A stretch of 64,000 nt of DNA, taken from assembly GCA_949987565.1 (NCBI GenBank), contig OX465121.1, positions 4,594,956 through 4,658,955 of the forward strand, given 5' to 3'. Each line of letters starts with the position of its first letter. Within the stretch, counting starts at the first letter, position 1. Below are positions 52,610 through 64,000 of the stretch, in pieces. The stretch comes from Luidia sarsii. Its lineage: Eukaryota; Echinodermata; Asteroidea; Paxillosida; Luidiidae. The position numbers and the translations under genes were made by a program. The notes under the pieces were generated by a model. It saw nothing but the letters and a program-made list of their open reading frames with translations. It did no database searches and was not told where the DNA came from.

Positions 52610-53770
52610 GTAAATGTATGTATTGTCATGTATTGTACATCGTGTACACAATGTACTCTACAGTGACTACACGTATACAAAATGTTACCACACACACACA
52701 TCTCCATGTACATGTATACGTGTACATTGTACATTGTGCAGTATACACGTACAGTACATATATATAAATGTACACATGTACACACATTGTACATGTACAC
52801 GATGTACAGTGTACTGTACAGCGTACATGTACACACTGTACATGTAGGATGGAGCCACTGGTTTGCAATGGAATGTGCAGGCATGCTTATGCAATGTCAA
52901 TTTTCAATCCAAATTCACTTTCCTTTCATTTATGATTCATATGCTGACTCATGAGTGATGTTTTCACAAAGAAAATGTAAAAGAAAAAAAGGTCAAAATC
53001 CAATCAATAACATGTACAGTATGCACGAACATCATTCCCAATTGGTTTAAATGCCCGGGTTAATATATATTCATGAACTCATGAATTCATATGTCAAAAT
53101 GAGGTCATCCAATACATGTATATGTCGGTTTTACACGGGCACAAATTGTTGCGCTTTCGACCTCAAATCCCCAAAAAGCAACAGCATGGAAATTCCAAAA
53201 CAGAACTAAAACTGACTAAAGTAATGACACTTAACACAGGTACATGTATGATGTTTCTTGATCAATCTTTTTACATGTACCGTATTTACACTTGTACAGT
53301 CTGTCATGTACATGTACACACGTCACGTGTATGTATAAACAACCAGTACACCCATACACGTACATACATGTACATGTACAGTGTAATACATGTACATGTA
53401 CATGTACACATATGGTACATGTACTGTATGATGTTTACGTGTAGTGCAGTGTACATGTACATGTGTACAATTAAAAGTGGATGCACAAAATGTACATAAT
53501 TATATGTACAATGTATTAAAGTGCACAACAGTGTATAATTATGTACAATTTGTACACAGTGTGCATGATGTACATGTACATGTGTACATGTATTGTACAC
53601 TGTACACAATCATGTACATGTAGTGATGTACATTGTCTGTACATACTGTACATGTACATGTACATGTACATGTACATTGTACATGTACATGTACATGTAC
53701 AGTACAGTGTGCACACACAGACACAGACACAGATGTACACTGTACATTGTAAACCGAGTACCTAATAATC
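52610..53770. repeat. Densest TGTACA-type palindromic microsatellite cluster
   Basis: Long near-pure runs at 53370-53410 and 53640-53705, with many broken words around them. Several short open frames of Tyr/Met/Cys/Thr/Val/His arise from it on both strands. Confidence 0.85.
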
Positions 53771-55268
53771 TTACGAATAGAACTCAGCCAAGCATTACCG
53801 GTACATCTCATCCAATTAATGTTGGCGCGTCTGTGGAATAGTTTTCATGCATTTGTAAATCCCCCGCTCACAGTTTACTTTCATCAAATCTTCTTTTTTC
53901 TTCTGAGTTGGGTGGAAGGGGAAGGGATGTGGCACAGAGTGTGTAAATGTATCTGTCTGGTGGCAAGAAGCACACGGTGTACACGTACGGTCTAGTTTCA
54001 TCCTACTAAATGGTGTGGCCAGCTGTCGATGTCGGCAATGCGGCTGGGATACACAGGCCTTATTGGGTGCTGAGCAGCATAGCCAGATGGCTACACTGCA
54101 TGCACAATACATGTAAGCAACTGTAATGCTGTTCATGTACACTTGTACAGCGTATGTGATGTGCATTCATGAATACAAAATGAATAGCTTCATGTAATTT
54201 GTATGTAAGGGCACTGTGCTTTTACTAGTATGTACCACTTCTATCAAGGAGGAGCATCTAACCGATGCCTACTCGGGGTACACTGTATTATATCTCCACA
54301 CTGTCCAGTGTCCTCTAGCATAGCAGATTTTCGTTCTATTCCCCTCACTGTTAACCTACATTGTAACTCTATCCTGCTGATCCCAACAGTATTCAACAAA
54401 CATGAAAGTGTGAAGCCTGCTGATCCCAACAGTATTTTTTATTTATCTTATTTATATTAATTTACTTCATAGTTTAAATTCACAGCTCGATGCGGAGTGA
54501 CAGGTCTCTGGCCACAGCAATTGTTTTTGCTTTTGTCTCTCCCTTGCCCATCTTGTATGTGTTGTAAATTGAATGGCATGAATAAATAATAATAATAATA
54601 ATAGTATCCAACAGTGGATACTGTTGGGTTCAGCAGGGTCCTGCAATGATGGTAATATTGAGTAACTTTGCATACAATGCCAGGCCCAACAAAATCCAAC
54701 TGTATTGTACAGTGTTGATCCCAACAAGGACTAACACTCAAGTAACACTACAGACAATTGTTAGGCCTTTTCTTTTTGGACTTTTCTTTTGTGCCTTTTC
54801 TCTTGAGCCTTTTCTCTTGGGCCTTTTCTTTGGGGTCTTTCCCTTTACTCTTTAGGCCCTTTGTTTTGGACCTTTTCTATAGATTTTTCTGACTATCTTC
54901 ATTGTGTGGCTGCCAGGCCAGACAACCATGCTGACCCCAACAATCCTCAACAGTGTTTTAATACTGTACACTGTTTCATGAAAGCAGCTGCAGGATCCTC
55001 TTTATCTTTTAAAAAGTAGTTCAGTGGTCGATTTCACCAAACACATAACCTAAGATCAATTGTAAGTCAATGAGCAACGCACAGAATCTATACACTGTGT
55101 CACAACTTACGATGGGTTATCCATCCTGTTGAGTTACAAATTACGATGCGTCGAAAGGCATTGCGAAATCCACCCCTGGTTTCCGAGTCTTGTCTTGTCA
55201 ACATGTCAATCAATCGTGATAGAAATTGTTTTTACAATTTCCTTGCTCTACATCAGTACATGATGATG

Positions 55269-55484
55269 TAGTCCGAGTAACTTGGACCCTTACAATCGCC
55301 CTTTTAAAAAAAGATTGAGGTTTCGGGCGACAGTTGGGTCCAAGGAAAACTGCTCAGAAACCCTGTAACAGTGTATTATTTAAAGTAATTTATGTCATTA
55401 TGTGTTCGACTCCATGACTACCCCCGACCAAAACCCCAAGATTTTAAAAAGGGCTATTGCAAGGGTCCAAGTTACCTGGACTAA
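55269..55484. mobile_element. hAT-like MITE with possible 8-bp target duplication
   Basis: Left end TAGTCCGAGTAACTTGGACC; right end, reversed, TTAGTCCAGGTAACTTGGAC. TGATGATG lies directly outside both ends (55261-55268, 55485-55492). The duplication is a simple repeat, so it is weaker evidence than it looks. Confidence 0.7.
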
Positions 55485-56115
55485 TGATGATGTATGTTTT
55501 TAATAACCTAACCAATTGCATTTGTAGTAAATGTAATTGTAAAACTAAAAGCTTAGTGTAAGTTAAGTAAGGCCTTTATTTTATAAAATGTTACATTTGT
55601 CTGCATCTGACAATGTACTGACTACTGACTGTCTGTACTGTACAGTGTACTGACTCTTGCCCTACTTCTTATCTTTGACCCGCATTCAATGACACCTAAA
55701 TATTTGATATTCGATCATAAATCTTTCTCATACTTATGGAATATTTAAAAATGATAACTTTGACTCATGTCATGAGTGACCGAGGCGAAATGGCCAAAGC
55801 GTTCTTCGATGTCTTCGAACAGTTTCCACATATCTGCAGACACTGAGTACAGTAATTACTCACCTAATGTCTATCCGGGGTCGATCGCAGACGATCAAGG
55901 CAGTCAAATATCGTTCACTGGAGGAAAACACGTTCCTAAACAATCTGCCAAACCACGGGCACTTCAACAGTTGAAGTATTGCCTAGTTGCTATTTCATTG
56001 GGAATGGTGACTTAGTGCAATACTCTGCGTGGGTTGAGCCCAATACCACAGTACTGCCATACAGTTGAACAGCCATTGAAACAAATGACGTCATGAATTC
56101 CTGTTTGTTTACCAT

Positions 56116-56358
56116 GGGCCGTTTTCCAAAACCCGGCTTAGGCTCAGGCTCAAGCTTCGTCTAAATTTCTTTCATCCATTTTAAAATTCAAGGCATAAAA
56201 ATGGAAGGCCTTTGGCTTCGCTTTTAAATGTTATACTGCGTTTTGTAAAAGAATCCAAAGCTTCAACTTCAACAAAGACCTCCAACCTGTATTTTCAGCT
56301 TTTGGATAACAGAGACGAAGCCGGAGCCGAAGCCTAAGCCGGGTTTGGAAAAGGGCCC
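56116..56358. mobile_element. Inverted-repeat element, intact reference copy
   Basis: Left GGGCCGTTTTCCAAAACCCG and right, reversed, GGGCCCTTTTCCAAACCCGG continue for about 35-40 bp. Related copies lie at 5775-5900 and 49705-49902. Confidence 0.75.
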
Positions 56359-57701
56359 AACTCTCAAGTAATGTAAAAAAGGCAAATAAAATGTTACCTT
56401 TTTTCTCATTTAAGATACGTTTAATGAGCTCTATATTTTCTAAAATATAATTATACATGGTTAGGTATTTTTTATAGGATCAAATTCGTATTGCCTTGAA
56501 TGTAATGTTTATCATTTACCGCATAATTTCATGTATATTGAAAAAGGATAGATTCGTCACGACTTCGATATTTTCCGGATAGTTTTCCGGGAATTAATTA
56601 TTCAAGATGGCGGCGCCCTACTGTGCTCCGGGGAAACTGCGGTTAGCAATGTTGACCTAATTTTTCATAGATCATGTTTCACCAGCAAGGTCAAGCCTGC
56701 GGCATTGGTGATCAAATACAATAATGCGCCCAGTGTTTTAATGTGCAAGGGATATCTGACAGGAATTCATGACTTTTTGGCCCATTTTGAAATCAAACTG
56801 ACGAGTAACGTTAACGGTTAAGTTGTCATAGCGCCCTCTAGGTTTTGTCTCTGCTGTACTGAGAGTGAGAGATACATGTAATGATGTACACATGTACTGT
56901 ACAGTACGTACTACCAGTACCACTGTGATTGAAGTAGTATTAAAGATTTCGATTTACAATTAATTACAACTATACAAGAAGTGCCTCAATTAAGTAATGT
57001 CTACTCCTCCCTCCATGCTTTGACTTTGTGAGCAATTGATCAGATCCTTTCTAGTTTCCAAAGTTTATGATGAAAACTTATTACAATTGGTGGTAATTAA
57101 TTTGGGAGATTGTAAATCTAAATGTCAGTCTGAGTTTGTCATTTGACAGTGGCAGGTAAATTTGTACTGAATAGGACAAGTACAACTACCTGCAGCTTAG
57201 GAGAACTGATCACTTGAATCGTAGAATTATATTATCATTGAACCCTCCATTGAGTTCTGTTCCAATTTCATGTAATCCGTTACCGTTAGAGAAAATTTAA
57301 TAATAATATTCACTTGCGGGAGCAGATATTCTTTGCTTATGGTTAGCGTATTATAAGCGCCGAAAGTCTTGCTAACATGCCATGAATTAGATATACGCTA
57401 CACGCTGCCCGTAAGCATAGAGTTATGCCGTAACCGATTCCATGAAATAGAATATAGATACATACGCTAAACGCTGCCCGTAACTTTGTAAGCACAGAAT
57501 TATGCCAAAACGGATTCCAAGAAATGTATATATGCAAAATGCTGCGCGTAAGGCTTGTCACAGAATTATGTCTTACCCTGTTTCCCGAGTCTGACTACCA
57601 ATTACATTCTGTAAATTTACAGAAACGTGTGTGAAAGTCTATCTGTCGGGCACTAACGAGAAAAGGCAAGCTTCCGCGAACTCGGTCTGCCCTCGGCAGC
57701 A

Positions 57702-60227
57702 ATGGCTCTGACCCGGCTGATACGACGCCGCAGGACCTGGCTCCTGTGCCTGGCCGCCCTGGTGGCCGTCTGCTTCCTGTCGCAGTTCCTGGGCCTCCAC
57801 TGGCTGTCCGCCGGCGCCCGGCACTCGGAGCAGAGCTGGTACCAGCGCAACCGGCCCCGGCAGCCCGAGGTGCCGGTCGCGGTCATCGGGGTGAGGCCCA
57901 GCGACCTGCCCATGTACCGGCCCGACATGTTCGGCCGCGTCTTCTGCCGGGACCTGTCCATCCGGGTGCCCCTGTCCCAGGTCAACGACGACTACTGCGA
58001 CTGTCCCGGCGACGGCTCGGACGAACCGGGCACGGATGCCTGCCCGAACGGAAGGTGAGGTGCGCACCAGCCCGGCTTGCGAGGTTGCAGGATCGATTGT
58101 CCGCTACAGAATCTAGGGTTTTTCCCTTTTGGATTTAGTACTAGTACTAGTAGGCACGCTATAAGATCTTTGCCGCAAACCTTCCACTTTGTACTTCCAC
58201 CATGCAAACCTTAACCATTATTTAATCATACCAAGAAACAAAATGATTCTGGGGTTTCCAAAACTAAGGTATTTTTTTTTCGGGTGGCTTTCAACCGTCA
58301 GGTTCTACTGCTTGCACGACAAGCGCTTCATTCCGTCAAGCAAGGTGAACGACGGGATTTGTGACTGCTGTGATGGCAGTGAGGAGTGGAACCAGACAAT
58401 CAGTCTCAAAAAAGTTCAAGGTACTCTTCTCTTTTTCTTCCCTTGACTTTTGTTTTTCGGTCCCCTTTTTCTCGTGCATTAATTAAGTCAAAAGCCAAGA
58501 TTGTCGACTGTGTGAGGAAAAGACAAGTTGACTATTTGGGAAAGGCAACCATCTAGGAGCTGGATACCTCAGATGGGAAGAGCGCTGGTATGCAAAACCA
58601 GAGCTCTCGGCTTCAAATCCCGTTCCAATCCGTTCTATATAGGAAGGTTTGCGGGGACACCATGTATAATGGGGAGAAACAGCCAGAGAAACAGCCAGAT
58701 AATCAGGAGAAACAGCCAGAGCATACTGGTCGAAATGTCGAGTTACCACTCAGGTTCTTTTCAGAACCACACCTCTTCATTAGGGGACCTTATACATGGT
58801 GTCACCGCAAACCTTCCTATATTAATTCATCAACCATGCAAAGCCTTAAGTCTTATTTACAATCAGTTCTATTTGCCCTTCTTCTTTTTTTTTCTTCTTT
58901 TTTTGGCGATACAATTCTCCTCCCCCCCGTCAGCTTTTCCGCACAGCAGGCAGGTCAGGGTGGCACCCTGCGAGAACGTCTGCAAGGGCGTGCCCGACGA
59001 GATTGTCAGCATTGAGAAGGCAAGACAGCTGGGCGGGCGGTTCAAGAAGATCTACATGAAGGATGGCTGGGAGCACACCGGGGAGGTGAGCGGGGGCGTG
59101 GGGATCGGGGCCCGAGTTAAGGGATAGTTTTAGTACCAAGGTGGGACAAGGTGGAAAGGGGTTGCTGTGAAGGAATTTTAGAAAGAGGAGAGGAGGAGGA
59201 GGAGGGAGAGGCGAGCCGAAGAGGAGGAAGAGAAGAGGTGAGGGGGAGGAGGATGAGGGAGAGGAGGAAGAGGCGAGGTGAAGAGGAGGAGGGGGACACG
59301 AGGAAGGGGAGGAGGAAAAAGAGGTGGAGGAGGAATCAGGCACCAGACTGCATCATTTTGTGTTTCCTTTTTTTTCATCAGATCTTTGGTGACAATGGGG
59401 AGTACTACTCCCTGAGCAAGCAGTGCTTTGAGCACTTCCAGGCCCACTCCCACTACACCATCTGCCCGTTCCGGCACATCCTGCAGCAGAAGAGTGACAG
59501 GTCCTTCTACATCGGCCGGCATCCGTCCTGGGATGAGGAGGCCAAGGCTGACAGGGTGGCCGTCCTGCTGATGGACAAAGGCGACAAGCGCATGTGCCCC
59601 AACGACATCAGCAGGAAGACCTATGTGCGTAGCCTTGCCTTGGCTATTTTAAACTCAAACAAACCAAGGCAAAACTGACCGAGGACTTTTTCAACAAATT
59701 TTTAAAATTGGCAAAGAAAACCTGAAACCTTGACTTGAACCCGAGACCTCTGGATTAACGTACCAGTGCTCTTCCATCTGTGCTTTCCATCAATAGGGGA
59801 TGGAGGCTTATGCCTTGCTTCAGACTAGTCACCCCTTCTCCCAGTTCTATTTGTCAGCCTTGGCTGGCAGTCGACCACCAATAGGGATGGAGGCTTATGC
59901 CTTGCTTCAGACTAGTCACCCCTCCCAGTTCTATTTGTCAGCCTTGGCTGGCAGTCTACCACCAATAGGGATGGAAGCTTATTCATTGCTTCACACTAGT
60001 CACCCCTCCCAGTTCTATTAATTTTGTTAGTCCTACGCATAAATGCATGTGTGTGTCTTAGTGAGCTCTGCTCACACTATCATTTATTCATGTATTCATG
60101 TATTCATCTATGCATTTATTCACACCAGATTCATTTCATATGCGGCCTGAAGGATGAGGTCATCAGCATCGTGGAGAAAGAGCTGTGTGTCTATAGTCTG
60201 CGGTTCACCACTCCGGCCGCCTGCTGA
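57702..60227 (+). CDS. Compact glucosidase II beta-like protein: membrane anchor, two LDLRa-like modules, MRH lectin domain
   Basis: Exons 57702-58054, 58302-58420, 58934-59085, 59382-59624 and 60129-60227 (TGA) join in phase into 321 aa. An Arg-rich start (RLIRRRR) followed by a hydrophobic stretch at about 13-33 predicts a type II anchor or uncleaved signal. Residues about 80-150 carry two cysteine modules with the DGSDE and DGSEE calcium-binding signatures and VNDDYCDC / VNDGICDCC, as in the N-terminal domain of glucosidase II beta (PRKCSH). Residues about 209-321 form an MRH domain: CPFRHILQQ, paired cysteines 223/236/280/294/309/321, E305/E307, Y311 and the ending FTTPAAC. The long acidic coiled coil and the C-terminal HDEL-type signal of true glucosidase II beta are absent. 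The MRH domain binds mannose-rich N-glycans in related proteins, so an ER/Golgi glycoprotein role is inferred. It is a paralogue-like family member, not PRKCSH itself. Confidence 0.88.
58556..58640 (+). mobile_element. SINE family B copy in intron 2 of the glucosidase II beta-like gene
   Basis: TGGATACCTCAGATGGGAAG, AGCGCTGGTATGCAAAACCA, then CTCGGCTTCAAATCCCG. It runs directly into the hairpin element at 58647. Confidence 0.6.
58647..58830. mobile_element. TTTGCGGGGACACCATGTA hairpin element
   Basis: Ends AGGTTTGCGGGGACACCATG and CATGGTGTCACCGCAAACCT are inverted. Inside are three AGAAACAGCCAGA repeats and GGTTCTTTTCAGAACCACAC. Confidence 0.7.
59704..59795 (-). mobile_element. SINE family B copy, partial
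   Basis: Minus strand: CAGATGGAAGAGCACTGGTA, GAGGTCTCGGGTTCAAGTCA and a GGTTTTCTTTGCCAATTTTA tail. Confidence 0.55.
59795..60017. repeat. ~85-bp minisatellite, intron 4 of the glucosidase II beta-like gene
   Basis: GATGGAGGCTTATGCCTTGC recurs at 59800, 59886 and 59971 (variant), with TCAGCCTTGGCTGGCAGTC between. It is the same unit as at 36121-36365. Confidence 0.85.
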
Positions 60228-61833
60228 GGTCAGGGAGGTCGCCGGCCATTCCATTCCTGCCAGAGGGGTGATGTTTACCTGACCGATTATGCAATCGAGA
60301 TAACAGGAACATCATCAGTTTTTAAAGTGGCCCTCAGTCACTCTTGTAGTCCAGTACTTTCATACGAGTATGAGTACGAGTATGAGTATGACTTTTGGTG
60401 TGAGTACTAGGTCATGTGTATAGATACGAGTTCAACTGAAGGGCAGAATGTCTGCAAAGCAAGCATCTTTGTCGAGCGTGTACGAGTATGAGTGCATTTC
60501 CTTTGAGTACGAGTACCTTAAGGCGAGTGCCAAGTTGAGAACGAGTGCCAATAACGAGTACCAATACTAAGTGTACAACTCTGACTTCTTCTAATATAAT
60601 GCACTCTTGTGCATGATGATGCTGTAATTGACCAAAGCTGATCGCGCAATGTTTTTGTCCCACCGTTTTAGGACTCTTTTAGGGATTTGATACAAACTAA
60701 TATAACCATATATACATGTTATTACACAAAAGTGTGCCCTTCCATGGGGGTAGTCACTGTATGGAGGAAACGCTGCCTGACAAGTTCTTACCCCGTTTCT
60801 GGATAACGTAAATGTGGTTGTTGAACATTGGTATGCCGAGTAGCCCGGACATCTTCACTGTAGCATAGCTGTGGTACTGAGTGCGTGGTTTTACTAGTGG
60901 TGGAGGTTTTTATGTAGTTCTGGGTGGAGTTTCTACTATGGTTCATTTGAACCCACGATGCATTTAAGCCCACGATGCATTGCGCAAGCATGGCATTTCC
61001 TGCCTGCAGCTTACTGCCAGGAAGTGCAGCACAGGGTTTGTTTACCTTCCTCAGCGAGTCCCGTCATTCCCGCTTGCGCAGCACGACCACATGCTAACCG
61101 CAATCAGCTCGCGTTTATTTGCGAAGCGAGTATTATTTTGGCCTGTGTGGACACGACAAAAAAAAAAAACGGTTTTAAATCGCGATTCAAATCGCGATTA
61201 TTTTCGTAGTGGGAACGGCCCTATTGAGAGAGGTGTCTTAGGAATTTCCCTTCACTCTAAATCTTCTTGCTCTAGAAGGTGTATAAGGCCTTAAGTCACG
61301 CTCCAGTCAAAATATTCTTGGCCAATTTTGTTATGGCTAAAAAGTCCCGTTAGCTTTCGGAGTTCCTTTACCTTGACTGTATTTTTTGTTTTAACTAATC
61401 TGTCCGCCATTCTTGCTCGTCAGTATTGTATTCCTGCATACATGTATTCTCTATTTGTGTTATTCAAAATTATTCTATCATTTATTATGGAATCATGGTA
61501 TGTGCTATTTACAGATTCACATTTAATTTCTTTTATAGTCAAGAGATACTATTCTTGATAGCGTTTAGTCACCACCTGCTAAAAGTACGAGTGTTAATTT
61601 GCTACATCAAAATCTGCGCAGCAGTAAGATTGAAACTGAAGTGTATGACCAACATTTAATTTAATTAAGAAATTGAATTAATTCGATTTAATTAATTAAT
61701 TTCTAATTAATTAATTTCTTAATTAATAAATTATGTGAGAAATAACTTTGCTAAATTGCTGCGTTGTACATACAACTCGTCGCCTATATTGTGCCATGAT
61801 TTGCATGGGTATGGATTTGATCACTGCCTAGAA

Positions 61834-62290
61834 CAGTGGGGACCGTCTTGTATTGACAAGGCTGGGGTATAGAACCTGTGAAGTTTATCGGACGGTATCA
61901 TTTGTGATTTGCTGCAGCAGGTTCGTGCCGCTAGCTAGCGTAATTGTTTTTCCCAGGATGGGAAAGGCCATCATTAGCATGAAGGCGCGCTATTGGTTGC
62001 ATTTTGTCTACGCAAAATCCTGGGGAAAAAAATACGCATGACGCAGCTATGAATAGGAAATAAAATGGCTGCCATGCCGAGAAACGGAGAAACCTATTTG
62101 CATTTTTGGGTGGTACAATCTTTGATTCAGTGGAGACCGTCTTGTATGGACAAGGCTGAGGTGTAGAACCTGGGTAGCTTATCGAATGGTATGCCATCTG
62201 TGATTTTCTGCAGCAGGTTCGTGCCGCTATGAATAGGAAATAAAATGGCTACCATACAGAGAAACGGAAAAATCTAGGCTGTGTCCGAAA
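61834..62290. repeat. Direct duplication, one copy interrupted by a 116-bp element
   Basis: CAGTGGGGACCGTCTTG...CAGGTTCGTGCCGCT (61834-61932) recurs at 62128-62228. In the second copy ATGAATAGGAAATAAAATGG follows directly; in the first, 61933-62048 intervenes. Confidence 0.8.
61933..62048. mobile_element. 116-bp MITE-like insert
   Basis: Ends are imperfect inverted repeats: TTTTTCCCAGGAT near the left and ATCCTGGGGAAAAA near the right, with AGCT at both outer ends. The neighbouring duplicate lacks it and serves as an empty site. Confidence 0.6.
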
Positions 62291-62390
62291 CGGGCTTCCA
62301 GAGCTACGGCTAGGGCTATTGTCTGCGCATCTGCGTGTATTTCCAATAGGGGGAAGACCTAGACCTAGCTCTAGACGCCCGTTGCGGACA
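62282..62390. mobile_element. Hairpin MITE with TGTCCGAAACGGGC ends
   Basis: TGTCCGAAACGGGC at the left is inverted as GCCCGTTGCGGACA at the right, with AGAGCTACGGCTAGGGCT also mirrored. Confidence 0.7.
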
Positions 62391-62652
62391 AGACCTATTT
62401 GCATTTTTTGTGTGAGAAAGAAAGAAAAAAATCCGAAAATGTGTGTCCAAGAATTAACTCAGTGCATCGTAATCCATGGTGTGGTTCTCCTAAATCTCCT
62501 TGTTTGTATATTTTGGACTTTGTGGAAGTGTTTTGTATAAAATCCGACTATTTTGTACCGTCATTTGGAAATTTTCAGGCACGTTGCATTTGCCACTTTT
62601 ATATTGGAAAAGGTTTAGTTAAAATAATGTCTGTATGGAAAATCAAGTACTC

Positions 62653-62658
62653 AATAAA
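62653..62658 (+). terminator. Possible polyadenylation signal of the glucosidase II beta-like gene
   Basis: AATAAA about 2.4 kb past the stop codon. It may end a long 3'UTR or belong to an unrelated or absent transcript. Confidence 0.25.
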
Positions 62659-64000
62659 GTGAAACGAAGAAAATAGTTTTCGTAGCTAATGCTATTATTT
62701 TGTACCGACTTGAAGGACTTCATTACCGTTTTGCCCAAAATGTTCTTGAAAATAATTGTTCCTAGTCAGTTTTTTTCCTGCCCTATCCATTGGTTGTTTG
62801 CATTTGAATGAAAACGGGGATGTAATCCCTGGAGATCATGGTTGAATCTTGAATAATGCTTCTGGCTGGCGCCCCACCATAGCAAAGACTATTATTTTGG
62901 GGAAGTCCAAGGAATTGAAAGCTCATAATTATTTGCAAGAGAGCCGATACACAAGACAAGAGTTCTCTGGTTCAAGTTCAGGTCCAGTCGAAGTTTTCTT
63001 ATCTATTTTTGTTTTCCTTTTTCTTCGGAAAAGATAAACAAAATAAAATCGAGGCAACTCGATAATTTTCTGTCGCCATTAATGACATCTATTTTTTAAA
63101 AATCTTGGTTAGATGTTATTCATTTCTCCATGTGACACGAAAGGTTTATGTAGACTGCACGATTAAGTTGGTGCCTGGTGTAACAAGCAGAACAGCATGA
63201 AATTAATTAGTGTTGGGAACTTTTATTTAAGTTATAGTGGCCAGGCAGCGATATTGATTTTTTTTTTAACCATGGATTCGTAAAGGGCACTAATTATGAA
63301 AGAAAAACATCTGCGTAGGTCGACATAAACCAATAAAGGAGCCCCGGTGATTATAGGTACATTGTACTTCCTTTGCATGTACTTTGATAAATATTAACTT
63401 AAATTTTATTTAGGCCACGAGACCTGCAAAAGTTGAATCTACCGGGTTCAGTTTGCGAGGGCTACTAATACGGAGCCTTATTTTAGCCATTGCAATAGTG
63501 TATCATGACTCAAATTTTCACTGATATGAATGGACATGTCAGATTATTTACTCACTTCGTGGGGCATTTTATATACACCGTACTTCTGTAGTTCAACGTT
63601 ACCGTATTATAGGCCTACTACTTACTAGCACAGCTAAAAAAGAACTTGTCATGTTTGTTCATTATTTTGTTTGCGTCGTCTGCAACTAAAGTGCAAGTTG
63701 TAGTGTACCTGATAGTGATACTGAGTATGACTATCAAGTATCAGTATCATAAGTATCAATCACTCTTTATGACTTTGGAAATGGAATTCGACATGTTATT
63801 CCAATAATTGTCGCTGTCGTTCTCACCTGCAATCATGACACAGTCTATTGTCGTTCAAGGTAAGAATGAGTAGGCCTACTGTACGTCAAAGTCACGACAC
63901 CGTCCCAGCAGAAGACCATTGACTGAGCCGAGTAACTTGCCTCCTAACTGACTTCTTTATTATTAATGGACTATTTTTATTTTACTGCCGGCTTTTCCGG

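Larger units (their letters stand above)
50553..57701. other. Gene-free interval between divergent RNF19 and the glucosidase II beta-like gene
   Basis: No coding exon recognised. RNF19's 5'UTR exon and both promoters must lie here; a G+C-rich patch near 56604-56645 is one candidate. The rest is TGTACA repeats (51400-52850, 53260-53770), a GGACCTTTTCTT-type repeat (54745-54870), (ATA)n near 54580, and transposon copies. Confidence 0.5.
60228..64000. other. Right-hand gene-free sequence
   Basis: No coding exon recognised. Contents: GAGTACGAGTATGAGTATG-type repeat at 60360-60560, a dispersed repeat at about 60960-61230 (shared with 44030-44320), an AT-only palindromic tract at 61655-61735, an imperfect direct duplication at 61834-62290, an inverted-repeat element at 62282-62390 and a SINE B fragment near 62925. 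The final kilobase shows nothing recognisable. Confidence 0.5.

Overview
The window is nuclear DNA of an animal. Genes are split by many GT-AG introns, coding exons match metazoan families, and the spaces between are filled with tRNA-derived SINEs, hairpin and inverted-repeat transposons, minisatellites and TGTACA-type microsatellites. The gene set (including the axonemal genes CCDC60 and DRC1) and the dense short inverted-repeat elements suggest a marine invertebrate deuterostome, perhaps an echinoderm. That is inference; nothing in the window fixes the species.

Layout from left to right: (1) 1188-5564, + strand, the last eight exons of a CCDC60-like gene whose 5' part lies off the window. 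(2) 5565-12048, a gene-free block with a 12-copy, 151-bp tandem array carrying a tRNA-like B box, inside a pair of ~180-bp inverted repeats about 3.9 kb apart. (3) 12187-15742, - strand, complete five-exon RPL11. (4) 16095-26558, + strand, complete 17-exon DRC1, divergent from RPL11 across about 350 bp; its first intron holds an ~890-bp foldback transposon with 9-bp target-site duplications. (5) 27575-33364, gene-free, with a 22-bp minisatellite and a long A/C-rich tract. (6) 33365-50552, - strand, complete nine-exon RNF19-type RBR ubiquitin ligase; its introns are full of TGTACA palindromic repeats. (7) 50553-57701, gene-free, repeat-rich. (8) 57702-60227, + strand, complete five-exon gene for a small membrane-anchored protein with the two ends of glucosidase II beta (LDLRa-like pair plus MRH domain) but without its long middle. 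(9) 60228-64000, no recognised gene.

I joined exons by hand with phase-consistent splice sites. The assembled reading frames are RPL11 180 aa, DRC1 803 aa, RNF19 860 aa, glucosidase II beta-like 321 aa, and 364 aa of CCDC60. One CCDC60 intron needs a GC donor.

The genes do not form one pathway. DRC1 is a cilium component and CCDC60 is probably ciliary, RPL11 is ribosomal, RNF19 is an ER-membrane ubiquitin ligase, and the last protein probably acts on glycoproteins in the secretory pathway. The clearest new-looking features are the mobile elements and the compact glucosidase II beta-like gene. No prokaryotic operon, CRISPR array or bona fide tRNA/rRNA gene was found.
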